NCBI GenBank assembly: GCA_900315125.1
Contig: OMXT01000061.1
Location: forward strand, 1-44,834
DNA: 44,834 nt
Origin: an uncultured Eubacteriales bacterium
Lineage (GTDB): Bacteria > Bacillota > Clostridia > Peptostreptococcales > Anaerovoracaceae
Direction of reading: 5' to 3'
The position numbers and the translations under genes were made by a program. The stretch's first letter is position 1. Each line of letters starts with the position of its first letter. Shown piece after piece: positions 1 to 8,795 of the stretch. The notes under the pieces were generated by a model. It ran no database searches, was not told the origin of the DNA, and saw nothing but the letters and a program-made list of their open reading frames with translations.

Positions 1-125
1 ATGATCTCGCCATTTGAACGACCGTATCGCCACGAAACCGATGATTCTCAAGGGCAGTCCCTCCTGTTAACCCTTGAACTGTAACGCCTGCTGCGGAAGA
101 ATGTCACAGGATAGCGGTAAATTAA
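1..125. other. Left-edge sequence with no recognised gene
   Basis: A plus-strand reading frame is open from the left edge and stops at position 84. Its peptide is unremarkable and resembles nothing I know, so it could be the tail of an upstream gene or chance. No convincing terminator hairpin or RNA gene was seen. Confidence 0.3.
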
Positions 126-154
126 TTGCGACTTTCTGTCAGCCATGGTAAAAT
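126..154 (+). promoter_or_regulatory. Sigma-A type promoter of the GNAT gene
   Basis: TTGCGA at 126-131 is followed by a 17-base spacer and TAAAAT at 149-154. The same -10 form with 17-base spacing recurs at two other gene starts in the window (13615-13643 and 18551-18579), which supports it. Transcription would start near 161 and leave a leader of about 95 bases. Confidence 0.6.
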
Positions 155-165
155 AGACATGTTCT

Positions 166-218
166 CTGCGCTGCGGCAGATAAGCTGCCGGCAGCGCAGG
201 GATTCCCCGATGCCGGGG
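166..218 (+). other. Two hairpins in the leader of the GNAT gene
   Basis: The arms at 166-179 and 185-199 pair nearly perfectly with one bulged base around the loop ATAAG. A second hairpin follows: CCCCG 205-209 pairs with CGGGG 214-218. There is no U-run, so these look like structured leader RNA rather than a terminator. No known riboswitch class was recognised. Confidence 0.45.
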
Positions 219-254
219 GATCATTTGTATTCAGGCAGGAGAAGGAGAATATGC

Positions 255-521
255 ATGTATTTTAAACATGAGAGAGAAAGAATATACGCGGAGAATGAGA
301 AGGGTGACGTCATTGCTGAGGTGACATTTCCGATCCGTGACGGTGTGGCTGTCATAGACCACACATTCGTAGACGATTCCCTGAGGGGTCAGGGCATAGC
401 CGGGATCCTGGTACAGTCTGCAGTTGATCAGATCCGGGATGGCGGATACCGTATCGCTTCTACCTGTTCCTATGCGTCCGCATGGCTCGAGAAGCACCCG
501 GAGTACAGCGGACAGGAGTGA
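255..521 (+). CDS. Small GNAT-fold N-acetyltransferase (YidJ/NATD1-like)
   Basis: An 88-residue protein of the short GNAT group (COG2388 type), which contains only the acetyl-CoA binding core. The acetyl-CoA loop appears as LRGQGIAG at about residues 44-51, preceded by the usual strand ending in HTFVDDS. The C-terminal SYASAWLEKHPEY is the signature end of this small family, where members have HP or HPEY. The substrate is unknown. ATG 255 is chosen because GGAG at 244-247 sits seven bases upstream; longer frames lack a ribosome binding site. The gene has its own promoter at 126-154 and precedes the RND exporter by 123 bases, with a possible terminator between, so a functional link to the downstream cluster is not shown. 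Confidence 0.8.
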   Translation: MYFKHERERIYAENEKGDVIAEVTFPIRDGVAVIDHTFVDDSLRGQGIAGILVQSAVDQIRDGGYRIASTCSYASAWLEKHPEYSGQE

Positions 522-526
522 GGAAC

Positions 527-548
527 GGGCCGGTCAGGGCTTTGTTCC
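527..548 (+). repeat. Dispersed repeat, copy 1 (intergenic, 22-base match to copy 2)
   Basis: This copy contains GGGCCGGTCAGGGCTTTGT followed by TCC. The whole 22-base stretch is identical to the reverse complement of 10841-10862 inside hypF. Nineteen bases are shared with 41058-41076 and sixteen with 21023-21038. It lies just after the GNAT gene. Confidence 0.7.
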
Positions 549-565
549 TGAAGTTTACTATGCAG

Positions 566-592
566 GCCGGCAGCTTCGGAGCCGGCAGTTTT
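566..592 (+). terminator. Possible terminator after the GNAT gene
   Basis: GCCGGC at 566-571 can pair with GCCGGC at 581-586 around a nine-base loop, followed by AGTTTTATT. The stem is only six base pairs and the T-run is short, so termination may be partial. Confidence 0.35.
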
Positions 593-644
593 ATTATCTG
601 AGAAAATTTGAAAGACAGAACTTGTTTCGTATTGAAGGAGAACT

Positions 645-3600
645 ATGCCTAAATTCAGTGTTAAGAGACCGTATATCATCCTGGTCGCTGTGCTTGTGCT
701 CGGCGTACTGGGCGTGGTGGGATTTTCGCGGATGACCACGGATTTTCTGCCTGAGATGAATCTGCCCTACATGATGGTCACGACGCCGTATCCCGGCGCT
801 TCGCCTCAGAAAGTCGAATCGGAGGTGACGACGCCGGTGGAAAATGCTGTTTCCACTATCAGCGGCGTGAAGAACGTGACGAGTACGTCCAGCGCCAACG
901 TCAGCGTCGTTTCCCTGGAATTTGAGCAGAGCACGGATATGGACAGTGCCATGGTGAAGATCACGACGGCGCTGAACCAGGCGGAACTGCCCGATGAGGC
1001 GGGCAAACCCTCTGTGCTGGAGGCATCGTCCGACATGATGCCCGTCATGGTTTTCAGCGTGGACAAGAAGGGCATGGACAGAAATGAGCTGACCCAGCAC
1101 ATCAACGACGATATTCTGCCCCAGCTGAAGCGGCAGGAGGGCGTGGCTTCTGTGCAGGGCATCGGTCTTGTAGAAGATTCTGTGGAGATCAAGCTGAATC
1201 AGAAGAAGATCGACGACGTCAACAAGCGGATCCTGGCGGAGACGAATGACAAGCTCGCGGATGCCAAGGTTAAACTGGACAAGGCCCAGGACAAGCTGGA
1301 TTCGGCGAAGTCTAAGATCAAGAAGCAGCAGGACAAGCTGGCGAAGACCCAGAAGAAGCAGGCGGGAGAACTGGGCAAGTTCAACCAGATGGTGAACCAG
1401 GGCATGGAAGGGCAGATCGCCATGTCATCCCAGCTTCAGAGCCTGTCGGCTTATCAGTCTGCCCTGAGTGCCCAGAAGTCGGCCCTGGAGCAGAATGTCA
1501 AGACGCTGGAAAATACGCCGGGGGGAACATCCCTGCCGGAATACAAGCAGGCGAAGGAGAGCCTTGCCCAGGTGGAAGGCCAGCTGAGTCAGGTCAGCTC
1601 CCAGCTTACGGCCCTTAAGTCTGCCTCGGATAAACTGAATAAGCAGATGGAGAAGGCGGTTAAGAATACGGCAAAAGTCGAGGCGGGGAAGATCTCCGCG
1701 GCGGCGGCCTTCGGAGTTGCCAGCGCCCAGATGGCATCTGTCGCCTCCACGCTGGAATCCAGTCAGAAGGAGCTGGACAGCGGTTATGATTCCTATGAAG
1801 AAAGCGCTAAGACAGCGCGGAAAAACGCCAATGCCAATAAGCTGATCGCCATGGATACCTTGTCGGGCATCATCTCCGCGGAGAATTTCTCCATGCCTGC
1901 CGGATATATCAAAGGCGGCAAGGCGGAGTACCTTCTGCGCATCGATGAGGAAAATACGAGCGCAAAGGATGTGGAGAACCTGGTGCTGACCCATATCAGC
2001 GGCGTAGGGGATATCCGCGTCGAGGATGTGGCGGATGTAAAGTACGTGGATAACAGTGACGATACCTATGCCAAGGTAAACGGCAGGGACGCGTCCGTGC
2101 TTGTGGTATATAAGTCAAGCTCTGCCAGCTCGTCAGCCGTTTCTGATACCATGAATGACAAGCTGGACAGCCTGGAAAAGACAGATTCTGGCCTTCACTT
2201 CACCACGCTGATGGACCAGGGCGAATATATCGATGTGATTATCCAGTCCGTATTCTCTAACCTGATCTGGGGTGCCATCCTGGCGTTCCTGGTGCTGCTG
2301 CTGTTCCTGCGGGATCTGCGGCCGACCCTCGTTGTGGCAGCGTCCATCCCGCTGAGCGTACTGTTTGCAATACTGCTCATGTACTTCTCGGACATGACGC
2401 TGAATATCATCTCCCTGTCCGGACTTGCGCTGGGCATAGGGATGCTGGTGGATAACTCCATTGTTGTAATGGAAAATATATATCGGATCAAGGCTCAGGG
2501 CGTCAGCTCGGCCCGGGCTGCCGTCATGGGAGCCAATCAGGTCATGGCGGCCATCGCGGCAAGTACCCTGACGACGATCTGCGTATTCCTTCCGGTAGTA
2601 TTTACGGATGGGATCACCCGGGAACTGATCAGTGACATGTGCCTGACCATCACGTTCAGTCTGCTGGCAAGTCTTGCGGTGGCGCTGACCGTCGTTCCGG
2701 CCCTGTCCTCTACGCTGCTGCGGAACCGCCAGCCCAAGGAGCACCGGCAGTTTGAGCGGATGCTGAACGGCTATGAACGGGCGCTGCGCTGGAGTCTGAA
2801 GCATAAGGCTGTGCCTCTGCTGATCGCTGTAGGACTACTGGCATTCTGCGGATGGCGGGTAACGACCACCGGCGTTGTCATGCTGCCGGATATGGGCAGC
2901 ACCCAGCTGACCATGAACATGACCGCCGACGCGGACTCGGATACGGAAGAAGACTATGCGACGATCGATAAGATCTCCAAAGAAGTTCAGAAGATCGACG
3001 GCGTTGATACCGTGGGCTCCATGCAGTCCACATCCCTTGGAATGGGCGGCGCCGCGGGCAGTTCGAACAAGAGCTATATGACCATGGTGCTGCTGGACGA
3101 TGATTATTATCATAAAAAAAAAGAAATTTCCCGTAAGATCGAGAAAATTCTGGGTAAATATAACCTTAAGGACTACAGTGTCAGCGGATCCACCATGGAT
3201 ACTTCTCAGATGATGGGCAGCGGTCTGACCGTAAATATCTTCGGCGATGAGGATTCCAAACTTCTGAAGATCAGCGATGATGTGATGAAGATGGCTGAGG
3301 ATACGGGAGGCTTTAAGGACCTTACGAACGGCCAGGAGGAAGGCACTAAGGAGATCGTCCTTAACATAAACAAAGACAAGGCTATGCGCAAGGGCCTGAC
3401 GGTCGCCCAGATCTATCAGTCTCTGGCTGCCAAGCTGACGACAGATAAGAAGGCCAGCACCATCACGGTAAATGGCGACATCCTGGATGTGAATATCAAG
3501 GACAGCCGGAAGGAACTGACCAAATCGAATCTGCTGGACTATAAGATCGAGGCCACGACGACGGCTATGGACGGCACCCAGAAGACGAAGAAGTACCGCC

Positions 3601-4364
3601 TCGGCGATTTCGCGTCCTATAAGGTGCAGGACAGCGTATCCTCCATTACCCATGACAACGGATCCAAGCTGATGACCGTAACGGGCGCAGTGAAGGACGG
3701 ATATAATACAACGCTTCAGTCCCGGAAACTGGAAAAGAAGCTGAAAGCCTATGACTTGCCCTCGGGATACCGGGCGGAGCTTGCCGGCGAGACAGAGAGC
3801 GTCCAGAAGATGCTGAAGGATATGGGTATGATGATGGCTGTTTCTCTGATCCTGATCTACCTGATCATGGTAGGCCAGTTTGCCAGCTTCTTCTCGCCAT
3901 TTATCGTCATGTTCACCATACCGCTGGCGGCTACCGGCGGATTCCTGGCCATGATGATCGCGGGAGAGCAGCTTTCGGTCATCACCCTCATGGGATTCCT
4001 GATCCTGTCCGGCGTCGTTGTCAACAATGGAATCGTATTCATCGACTACGTGAACCGGCTGCGGAAGGAAGGTAAATCCAAGGTGGAGGCGCTGGTGGAA
4101 AGCGGACGGACCAGGATGCGGCCTATCCTGATGACTGCATTGACGACGATCCTGGCCATGTCCGTCATGGCAGTCAGCCAGGATCAGGGTTCCGAGATGG
4201 GAAGAGGCATGGCGGTGGTCACCATCGGCGGACTTGCTTATGCAACGCTGATGACACTCTTTATCGTACCCATCCTCTACGATCTGTTCCAGCGCCGGGA
4301 AATGAAGCATGTAGACCTGGGTGACGAATCCACGCTGAACGCGGCGGAAGGAGAAGAACTATGA
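645..4364 (+). CDS. RND (AcrB/SwrC-type) efflux permease with a long coiled-coil insertion
   Basis: A 1,239-residue proton-driven exporter of the hydrophobe/amphiphile RND family. The first membrane helix is at residues 9-30. The second helix group starts near residue 535, includes the GxxxGMLVDNSIVVMENI region of helix 4 near 600, and a second repeat begins near 720. Typical members have about 1,020-1,050 residues. The extra length is a lysine-, glutamine- and alanine-rich heptad-like stretch at about residues 200-405, inserted in the first extracytoplasmic domain. In a single-membrane cell such an insert could stand in for the adaptor protein or reach across the wall; this is inference. ATG 645 follows GAAGGAG. 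Its TGA overlaps the hydE-like ATG as ATGA, which suggests translational coupling. No membrane-fusion adaptor gene was seen. The substrate is unknown. Confidence 0.85.
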   Translation: MPKFSVKRPYIILVAVLVLGVLGVVGFSRMTTDFLPEMNLPYMMVTTPYPGASPQKVESEVTTPVENAVSTISGVKNVTSTSSANVSVVSLEFEQSTDMDSAMVKITTALNQAELPDEAGKPSVLEASSDMMPVMVFSVDKKGMDRNELTQHINDDILPQLKRQEGVASVQGIGLVEDSVEIKLNQKKIDDVNKRILAETNDKLADAKVKLDKAQDKLDSAKSKIKKQQDKLAKTQKKQAGELGKFNQMVNQGMEGQIAMSSQLQSLSAYQSALSAQKSALEQNVKTLENTPGGTSLPEYKQAKESLAQVEGQLSQVSSQLTALKSASDKLNKQMEKAVKNTAKVEAGKISAAAAFGVASAQMASVASTLESSQKELDSGYDSYEESAKTARKNANANKLIAMDTLSGIISAENFSMPAGYIKGGKAEYLLRIDEENTSAKDVENLVLTHISGVGDIRVEDVADVKYVDNSDDTYAKVNGRDASVLVVYKSSSASSSAVSDTMNDKLDSLEKTDSGLHFTTLMDQGEYIDVIIQSVFSNLIWGAILAFLVLLLFLRDLRPTLVVAASIPLSVLFAILLMYFSDMTLNIISLSGLALGIGMLVDNSIVVMENIYRIKAQGVSSARAAVMGANQVMAAIAASTLTTICVFLPVVFTDGITRELISDMCLTITFSLLASLAVALTVVPALSSTLLRNRQPKEHRQFERMLNGYERALRWSLKHKAVPLLIAVGLLAFCGWRVTTTGVVMLPDMGSTQLTMNMTADADSDTEEDYATIDKISKEVQKIDGVDTVGSMQSTSLGMGGAAGSSNKSYMTMVLLDDDYYHKKKEISRKIEKILGKYNLKDYSVSGSTMDTSQMMGSGLTVNIFGDEDSKLLKISDDVMKMAEDTGGFKDLTNGQEEGTKEIVLNINKDKAMRKGLTVAQIYQSLAAKLTTDKKASTITVNGDILDVNIKDSRKELTKSNLLDYKIEATTTAMDGTQKTKKYRLGDFASYKVQDSVSSITHDNGSKLMTVTGAVKDGYNTTLQSRKLEKKLKAYDLPSGYRAELAGETESVQKMLKDMGMMMAVSLILIYLIMVGQFASFFSPFIVMFTIPLAATGGFLAMMIAGEQLSVITLMGFLILSGVVVNNGIVFIDYVNRLRKEGKSKVEALVESGRTRMRPILMTALTTILAMSVMAVSQDQGSEMGRGMAVVTIGGLAYATLMTLFIVPILYDLFQRREMKHVDLGDESTLNAAEGEEL

Positions 4365-5494
4365 TCGAACTCATTGATCGGCTGGCAGAAGAACACAGCC
4401 TTTCAATCAGTGAATACCAGTACCTGATCGAGCACAGGAACCAGGAAGCGGCGGAGTACGCCGCTTCCCGGGCCCGGTCGGTCAGTCAGTCCATATATGG
4501 AAAAGATATCTTCGTCCGGGGTATTATAGAATTCAGCAATATCTGCAGAAATGACTGCTACTACTGCGGGATCCGGAAGAGCAATGATAAAGTCAGGCGG
4601 TACGCGCTGACGCCGGAGCAGATACTGCAGTGCGCGGAGGACGGCTATTCCTACGGATTCCGGACCATTGTGCTCCAGAGCGGCGAGGAAGGGAGTCCGG
4701 CATATATTGACGGACTCTGCCAGACGGTCCGGAGCATTAAGGAACGCCATCCGGATGTGGCCATAACCCTGAGCGTAGGGGAACTGGAACGGGACGATTA
4801 CGAGAAGCTTTATCAGGCAGGTGCCGACCGGTACTTGCTTCGTCACGAGACGGCAGATCCCGATCTCTACCGGAAGCTGCACCCGAAAGAGCTCAGTCTG
4901 GAGCACCGGATGAACTGCCTGCGGGAGCTAAGGAGCATCGGCTATGATGTGGGCGCGGGATTCATGGTGGGATCGCCCTGGCAGACGGCAAGGGATCTTG
5001 CGGAGGATCTGAAATTTATTGAAACATTCAAGCCGGAGATGTGCGGCATCGGGCCCTTTATCCCCCACAGGGACACGCCGCTTAGGGATTTTCCGGCAGG
5101 AGGGCTTGACTTGACTTTGTTCCTGCTTTCCCTGATACGCCTTGCGGTTCCGGACATTCTGCTGCCGGCGACGACAGCCCTGGGCACCATAGATCCGGAG
5201 GGCAGGGAAAAAGGGGTCCTGGCGGGCGCCAATGTGATCATGCCCAACCTGTCGCCGGTTGACGTGCGGCGTCAGTACGAGTTATACAATGATAAGATCT
5301 GCATGGGCGATGAATCGGCTCAGTGCAGGACGTGTGTCGATATGCGCATGTTTTCTATCGGTTATCGGGTCGTCATAGACCGGGGGGATATCCGGCGGAG
5401 GACGAAGCGGGACGGCAGAGGAGTCGGCCTGGCGAACCCCGGGAGCGCATCGAATACATCGCGTACAGCAGAGGAAGGAGCGGTTGATGCTTAA
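4361..5494 (+). CDS. hydE: HydE-family radical SAM enzyme
   Basis: A 377-residue radical SAM protein of the BioB/HydE/PylB/HmdB superfamily, closest to HydE, the [FeFe]-hydrogenase maturase that acts on an iron-CO-CN-cysteine intermediate. Seen: the radical SAM triad C62-x3-C66-x2-C69 in the context [20 protein letters not shown]; the later blocks MVGSPWQT and [10 protein letters not shown]; and MPNLSP near residue 300. The auxiliary cluster cysteines C314-x7-C322-x2-C325 are kept, as in Thermotoga HydE. The last 35 residues are a polar extension. ATG 4361 overlaps the RND stop by ATGA, with GGAG upstream. The 3' end overlaps the nifH-like gene by eight bases. No hydG or hydF is in the window. 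It may serve a hydrogenase encoded elsewhere or be repurposed within this cluster. HydE itself is well supported; its job here is open. Confidence 0.85.
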   Translation: MIELIDRLAEEHSLSISEYQYLIEHRNQEAAEYAASRARSVSQSIYGKDIFVRGIIEFSNICRNDCYYCGIRKSNDKVRRYALTPEQILQCAEDGYSYGFRTIVLQSGEEGSPAYIDGLCQTVRSIKERHPDVAITLSVGELERDDYEKLYQAGADRYLLRHETADPDLYRKLHPKELSLEHRMNCLRELRSIGYDVGAGFMVGSPWQTARDLAEDLKFIETFKPEMCGIGPFIPHRDTPLRDFPAGGLDLTLFLLSLIRLAVPDILLPATTALGTIDPEGREKGVLAGANVIMPNLSPVDVRRQYELYNDKICMGDESAQCRTCVDMRMFSIGYRVVIDRGDIRRRTKRDGRGVGLANPGSASNTSRTAEEGAVDA

Positions 5495-6293
5495 GATAGC
5501 GGTTTATGGCAAAGGCGGGATCGGCAAGTCTACGGTAACGTCCAACCTGGCAGCGGCTTTTGCCCAGCTTGGTAAGATAGTGGTCCAGATCGGATGCGAT
5601 CCCAAGGCGGATTCTACCATCAATCTGCTGAAAGGTAAGACGCCGGTGCCCGTGATGAATTTCATGCGGGATTATGACCGGGATCCGGAACTGGACGAGA
5701 TCCTGGAGAGGGGATACGGCGGCGTCTGCTGCATTGAGACCGGCGGACCGACGCCGGGACTGGGATGCGCCGGACGGGGGATCGTGGCCACATTTGACCT
5801 GCTGGATGAGCTGGAGCTCTTTGAGCGGGAGCAGCCGGATGTAGTGCTGTTTGACGTCCTTGGCGATGTGGTCTGCGGCGGGTTTGCCGCGCCGATCCGG
5901 GAGGGACGGGCGGACGAGATTCTCATCGTCACTTCCGGGGAGAAGATGGCCCTTTACGCGGCGGACAATATTTACCGTGCGGTGGAAAATTTCCGGGACA
6001 GGAGTTACGCCCGGGTCCGGGGTCTGGTGATGAACCGGCGGAATATTCCCGATGAAGAGGAGAAGGTCCGCGGGTTTGCAGCGGAACGGAATCTGGACGT
6101 GGTGGCTGATATTCCAAGGAGCGACGAGATCAGCCGCTGCGAAGACGAATGGATGACGGCTGTGGAAGGAGCGCCGGAAAGCGATGCGGCGCAGCGGTTT
6201 CGGGCGCTGGCGGAGCTGCTTCTGGCAGACGGGCAGGATGCCGGTCTGCCGGAGGCGGAGGACGGCAGATCTGAGGAAGCAAGGCTGTTTTAG
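5487..6293 (+). CDS. NifH/BchL/CfbC-like ATPase (nitrogenase-like iron protein)
   Basis: A 268-residue homodimeric ATP-dependent electron donor of the NifH superfamily. Seen: P-loop GKGGIGKST (residues 8-16), [10 protein letters not shown] (35-43), and both cysteines that hold the inter-subunit [4Fe-4S] cluster: C94 in PGLGCAGRG and C130 in [11 protein letters not shown]. Arg97 sits where NifH carries its ADP-ribosylation arginine. The C-terminal tail after about residue 245 is acidic and variable. It should reduce the NifD/NifK-like pair encoded next. ATG 5487 is preferred over the in-frame TTG at 5484 because AAGGAG ends six bases before it. The gene overlaps hydE by eight bases and lies eight bases from the next gene. 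No other nif gene (nifE, nifN, nifB) is present, so nitrogen fixation is unlikely. Confidence 0.88.
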   Translation: MLKIAVYGKGGIGKSTVTSNLAAAFAQLGKIVVQIGCDPKADSTINLLKGKTPVPVMNFMRDYDRDPELDEILERGYGGVCCIETGGPTPGLGCAGRGIVATFDLLDELELFEREQPDVVLFDVLGDVVCGGFAAPIREGRADEILIVTSGEKMALYAADNIYRAVENFRDRSYARVRGLVMNRRNIPDEEEKVRGFAAERNLDVVADIPRSDEISRCEDEWMTAVEGAPESDAAQRFRALAELLLADGQDAGLPEAEDGRSEEARLF

Positions 6294-6301
6294 GAGGCAT
6301 C

Positions 6302-7594
6302 ATGGCAGCGAAAGAACCTTATTCGATCACAGCAGCAGAGCTTGCAGCGCGGGGCCGGGATGATATCCCGGCGCCTTTTATACCTGCCCGGCATCTCATA
6401 TACAGCGCTCCCGCGACACTGTCATATAATTCACCGGGCGCCCTGGGATTCGGCGTCAAGCGGGCGGGCCTTGTCATACCGGAGTCGGCCATGCTTCTTG
6501 TTTCTCCCGCTGCCTGCGGAAGGAACTCGACCATCCTTTCCAGCCGGGAGGAATATGCGGACCGGATGTTTTATCTCCTGATGGACCAGACGGACCTGGT
6601 GACGGGCAGGCACCTTAAGCGAATCCCGGAGGCGATCCGGGAAATATTATCTGTCTGCGATCCGGCGCCGAAGGTGATTGTCATCTGCATCACCTGCGTG
6701 GACGCACTCCTCGGTACGGATCTGGAGCACGTGTGCCGGGAAGCCCAGGAGGCAACGGGCGTCCGGGTGGTGCCCAGTTACATGTACGCCCTGGAGAGGG
6801 AAGGCAGGCGGCCGCCCATGACGGCGATAAGATGGACCATCTACTCTCTGCTGGAGCGGAAAAAGGTGGACCCCAGAGCGGTAAATCTGCTGGGCTTCTT
6901 TACGCCCCTGGATCCGGACAGCGATATTTTCCCGCTGCTTCAGAGCATGGGCATCCGCAGGATCCGACAGGTCAACGCCATGAAGACGCTGGAGGAATAC
7001 GCAGAAATGGGAAGCGCCAACTTTAACCTGGTGCTCCATCCGGAGGCCCGTTACGCGGCGGAGATGCTGCGGAAGAAGCTCGGTATGCCCTATATAGAAT
7101 TCGCCCGGCTCTATGACCCGGACCGGATGCACCGGCAGTACCAGCTTCTGGCGTCTGCACTTGGAACGCAAATAGACGATGGGACGGAATATCAGCGGGC
7201 GAGGGATGCCGCGGATCAATTCGCTGCTCATATGAAAGAAAAGGGCTATCCTTCTTGCGCCATCGGCGAGATGATCAACGGGGATCCCTATGAGCTGGCG
7301 GCGGCGCTGACGAACAGGAATGTCCATGTCAGGGCAATATTCGCCAACGTGGTTCCCTCCAGTTTTCCGTATATAAAAAGGCTGGCGGAAGTCAGTCCGG
7401 ATACCCGGATCTATACGGGCATCGATCCTTCCATGATTAATTACCAGAGGATCAGCGGAGTGGACTTTGTTATAGGGAAGGACGCTCACGTCTATTGCCC
7501 GGATGCGCCATATATCGAATGGAACCGTGAGGAGCAGCCCTTCGGCTACCGGGGCATGGAGAAGCTGCTCAGTGAACTGGAGGCTGTGCTGTGA
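6302..7594 (+). CDS. Nitrogenase component 1-like protein, NifD-like subunit
   Basis: A 430-residue member of the NifD/NifK/BchN/CfbD oxidoreductase family. C72 (VSPAACGRNS) aligns by context with NifD Cys88, and C132 (ITCVDALLGTDLEHV) with NifD Cys154, two of the three P-cluster ligands. The position of the first ligand (NifD Cys62) appears to be GFG rather than cysteine. I see no counterpart of the FeMo-cofactor cysteine and histidine. It therefore probably holds a simple Fe-S cluster, as in the nitrogenase-like reductases, and not FeMo-cofactor. AGGAGG at 6292-6297 overlaps the preceding stop codon. The stop overlaps the GTG start of the next gene, so the two subunits are made together. 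The substrate cannot be read from sequence. Confidence 0.8.
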   Translation: MAAKEPYSITAAELAARGRDDIPAPFIPARHLIYSAPATLSYNSPGALGFGVKRAGLVIPESAMLLVSPAACGRNSTILSSREEYADRMFYLLMDQTDLVTGRHLKRIPEAIREILSVCDPAPKVIVICITCVDALLGTDLEHVCREAQEATGVRVVPSYMYALEREGRRPPMTAIRWTIYSLLERKKVDPRAVNLLGFFTPLDPDSDIFPLLQSMGIRRIRQVNAMKTLEEYAEMGSANFNLVLHPEARYAAEMLRKKLGMPYIEFARLYDPDRMHRQYQLLASALGTQIDDGTEYQRARDAADQFAAHMKEKGYPSCAIGEMINGDPYELAAALTNRNVHVRAIFANVVPSSFPYIKRLAEVSPDTRIYTGIDPSMINYQRISGVDFVIGKDAHVYCPDAPYIEWNREEQPFGYRGMEKLLSELEAVL

Positions 7595-8784
7595 AGAATT
7601 TGTTCCGTTATCTTTCGCCCTTTTCGCCGGACAATTCCGGAGCGGTTTCTGTGCTCTATGAGCTGGGCGGCCTGATCGTGATCTGCGACGCGGGGGGCTG
7701 CACAGGCAATGTCTGCGGGTTCGACGAACCCCGGTGGACAGATCCGGCGAAGCGCAGCGCTATTTTTTCCGCTGGCCTGCGGGACATGGACGCGGTCATG
7801 GGCAGGGATGACCGGCTCATCCGCAAGATCGGCGGCGCCCTGGAGGAGAGGGAAGCCCGGTTCGCGGCTCTGATTGGCACGCCGGTGCCCTCTGTGATCG
7901 CCACCGATTACCGGGCGGTGTGCAGTCGGTTGGAATCTGCGTTCGGTATTCCGGCACTGTATATTGAAACGACGGGCATGGAGACATACGAGCGGGGAGA
8001 GATCAAGGCGTATCAGGCAATCCTCAACTGCATAGAGCAGGGCAAGGCGGATATCCGCAGCGGTATCTCTTCGCCTGCGGCCCGGCTTGTGCAGGACTGT
8101 CAGTCCAGGCAGGACATGGAGTCCTTCGCAGGTATCTGGGGCGCAACTCCCCTGGAACTGCCTGCTCTGGACGAGGCGTCGGCGCTGCGGGCAGCGGGGC
8201 TGAGCGACCAGGAATGCCCATCGGTTCCCGCCGTCACATATGGTATGGACAGCGGCCTGGATGCGATGGTCCGGGCAGACCGGGCTTTGTTTAATGTCGC
8301 CCTGTCCCCCTCGGGACTGATCGTCGCCCGGGCCCTGGAGAAGAAATATGGGATTCCGTTCCGGGCGGAATATCCAAAAGATTCCCCCGCGCTGAGGAAA
8401 ACCGCATCGGTCATTGCCGCGGGGCTGAAAGGGCGGAAGACGCTAAAGTCAAACGGCGGCGGTCATCCAGCGAAGATCCTGATCATCCATCAGCAGATCT
8501 ATGGAAACGGGCTGCGGGAAGCCGTGGAGGAATTATGCACAGGAGTCGAGGCGGACGTGGCGTCCTTCTTCCAAATGGATCAGGTTCTCGCCCGGGAGAA
8601 TGACATATTCCTGGAAGGGGAGAATGACCTGATCCGTCTGGTAAGAGAGCGGGGCTATGACCTGGCAGTGGGCGATCCCCTCTTTGACCGGGCTCTTAAG
8701 ATGGGTCCCGGTCGGTTTATCCCGGCGCCTCACTATGCGGTATCCGGTGAGCTATACATGAAGGAAAAACAGAATCGGCAGTAA
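7591..8784 (+). CDS. Nitrogenase component 1-like protein, NifK-like subunit
   Basis: A 397-residue second component-1-type subunit. The N-terminus carries a cysteine-rich loop, C32, C37 and C42 (ICDAGGCTGNVCG), in the place of the NifK Cys95 loop. The later ligand region reads SVIATDYRAVC, where the NifK Cys153 position is not cysteine and the nearest cysteine is C111. A second Rossmann-like domain starts near residue 300 (KILIIHQQIYGNGLREAV). Length is shorter than NifK (about 520) and similar to CfbD/NflD-type proteins. Start GTG 7591 overlaps the preceding TGA (GTGA). The downstream hypF GTG begins 11 bases after its stop. It is expected to pair with the NifD-like subunit and receive electrons from the NifH-like ATPase. 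Function unassigned. Confidence 0.72.
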   Translation: MKNLFRYLSPFSPDNSGAVSVLYELGGLIVICDAGGCTGNVCGFDEPRWTDPAKRSAIFSAGLRDMDAVMGRDDRLIRKIGGALEEREARFAALIGTPVPSVIATDYRAVCSRLESAFGIPALYIETTGMETYERGEIKAYQAILNCIEQGKADIRSGISSPAARLVQDCQSRQDMESFAGIWGATPLELPALDEASALRAAGLSDQECPSVPAVTYGMDSGLDAMVRADRALFNVALSPSGLIVARALEKKYGIPFRAEYPKDSPALRKTASVIAAGLKGRKTLKSNGGGHPAKILIIHQQIYGNGLREAVEELCTGVEADVASFFQMDQVLARENDIFLEGENDLIRLVRERGYDLAVGDPLFDRALKMGPGRFIPAPHYAVSGELYMKEKQNRQ

Positions 8785-8795
8785 GGGCTAGTACA

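Noticed and set aside
2835..4310. A 491-codon minus-strand frame opposite the RND gene
   Set aside because: Shadow of a well-supported plus-strand gene; no ribosome binding site and no recognisable domain.
5484..8784. Nitrogen-fixation (nif) operon
   Set aside because: Cysteine set is incomplete, no FeMo-cofactor ligands, and no nifB, nifE or nifN; proteins are shorter than NifDK. A nitrogenase-like reductase fits better.
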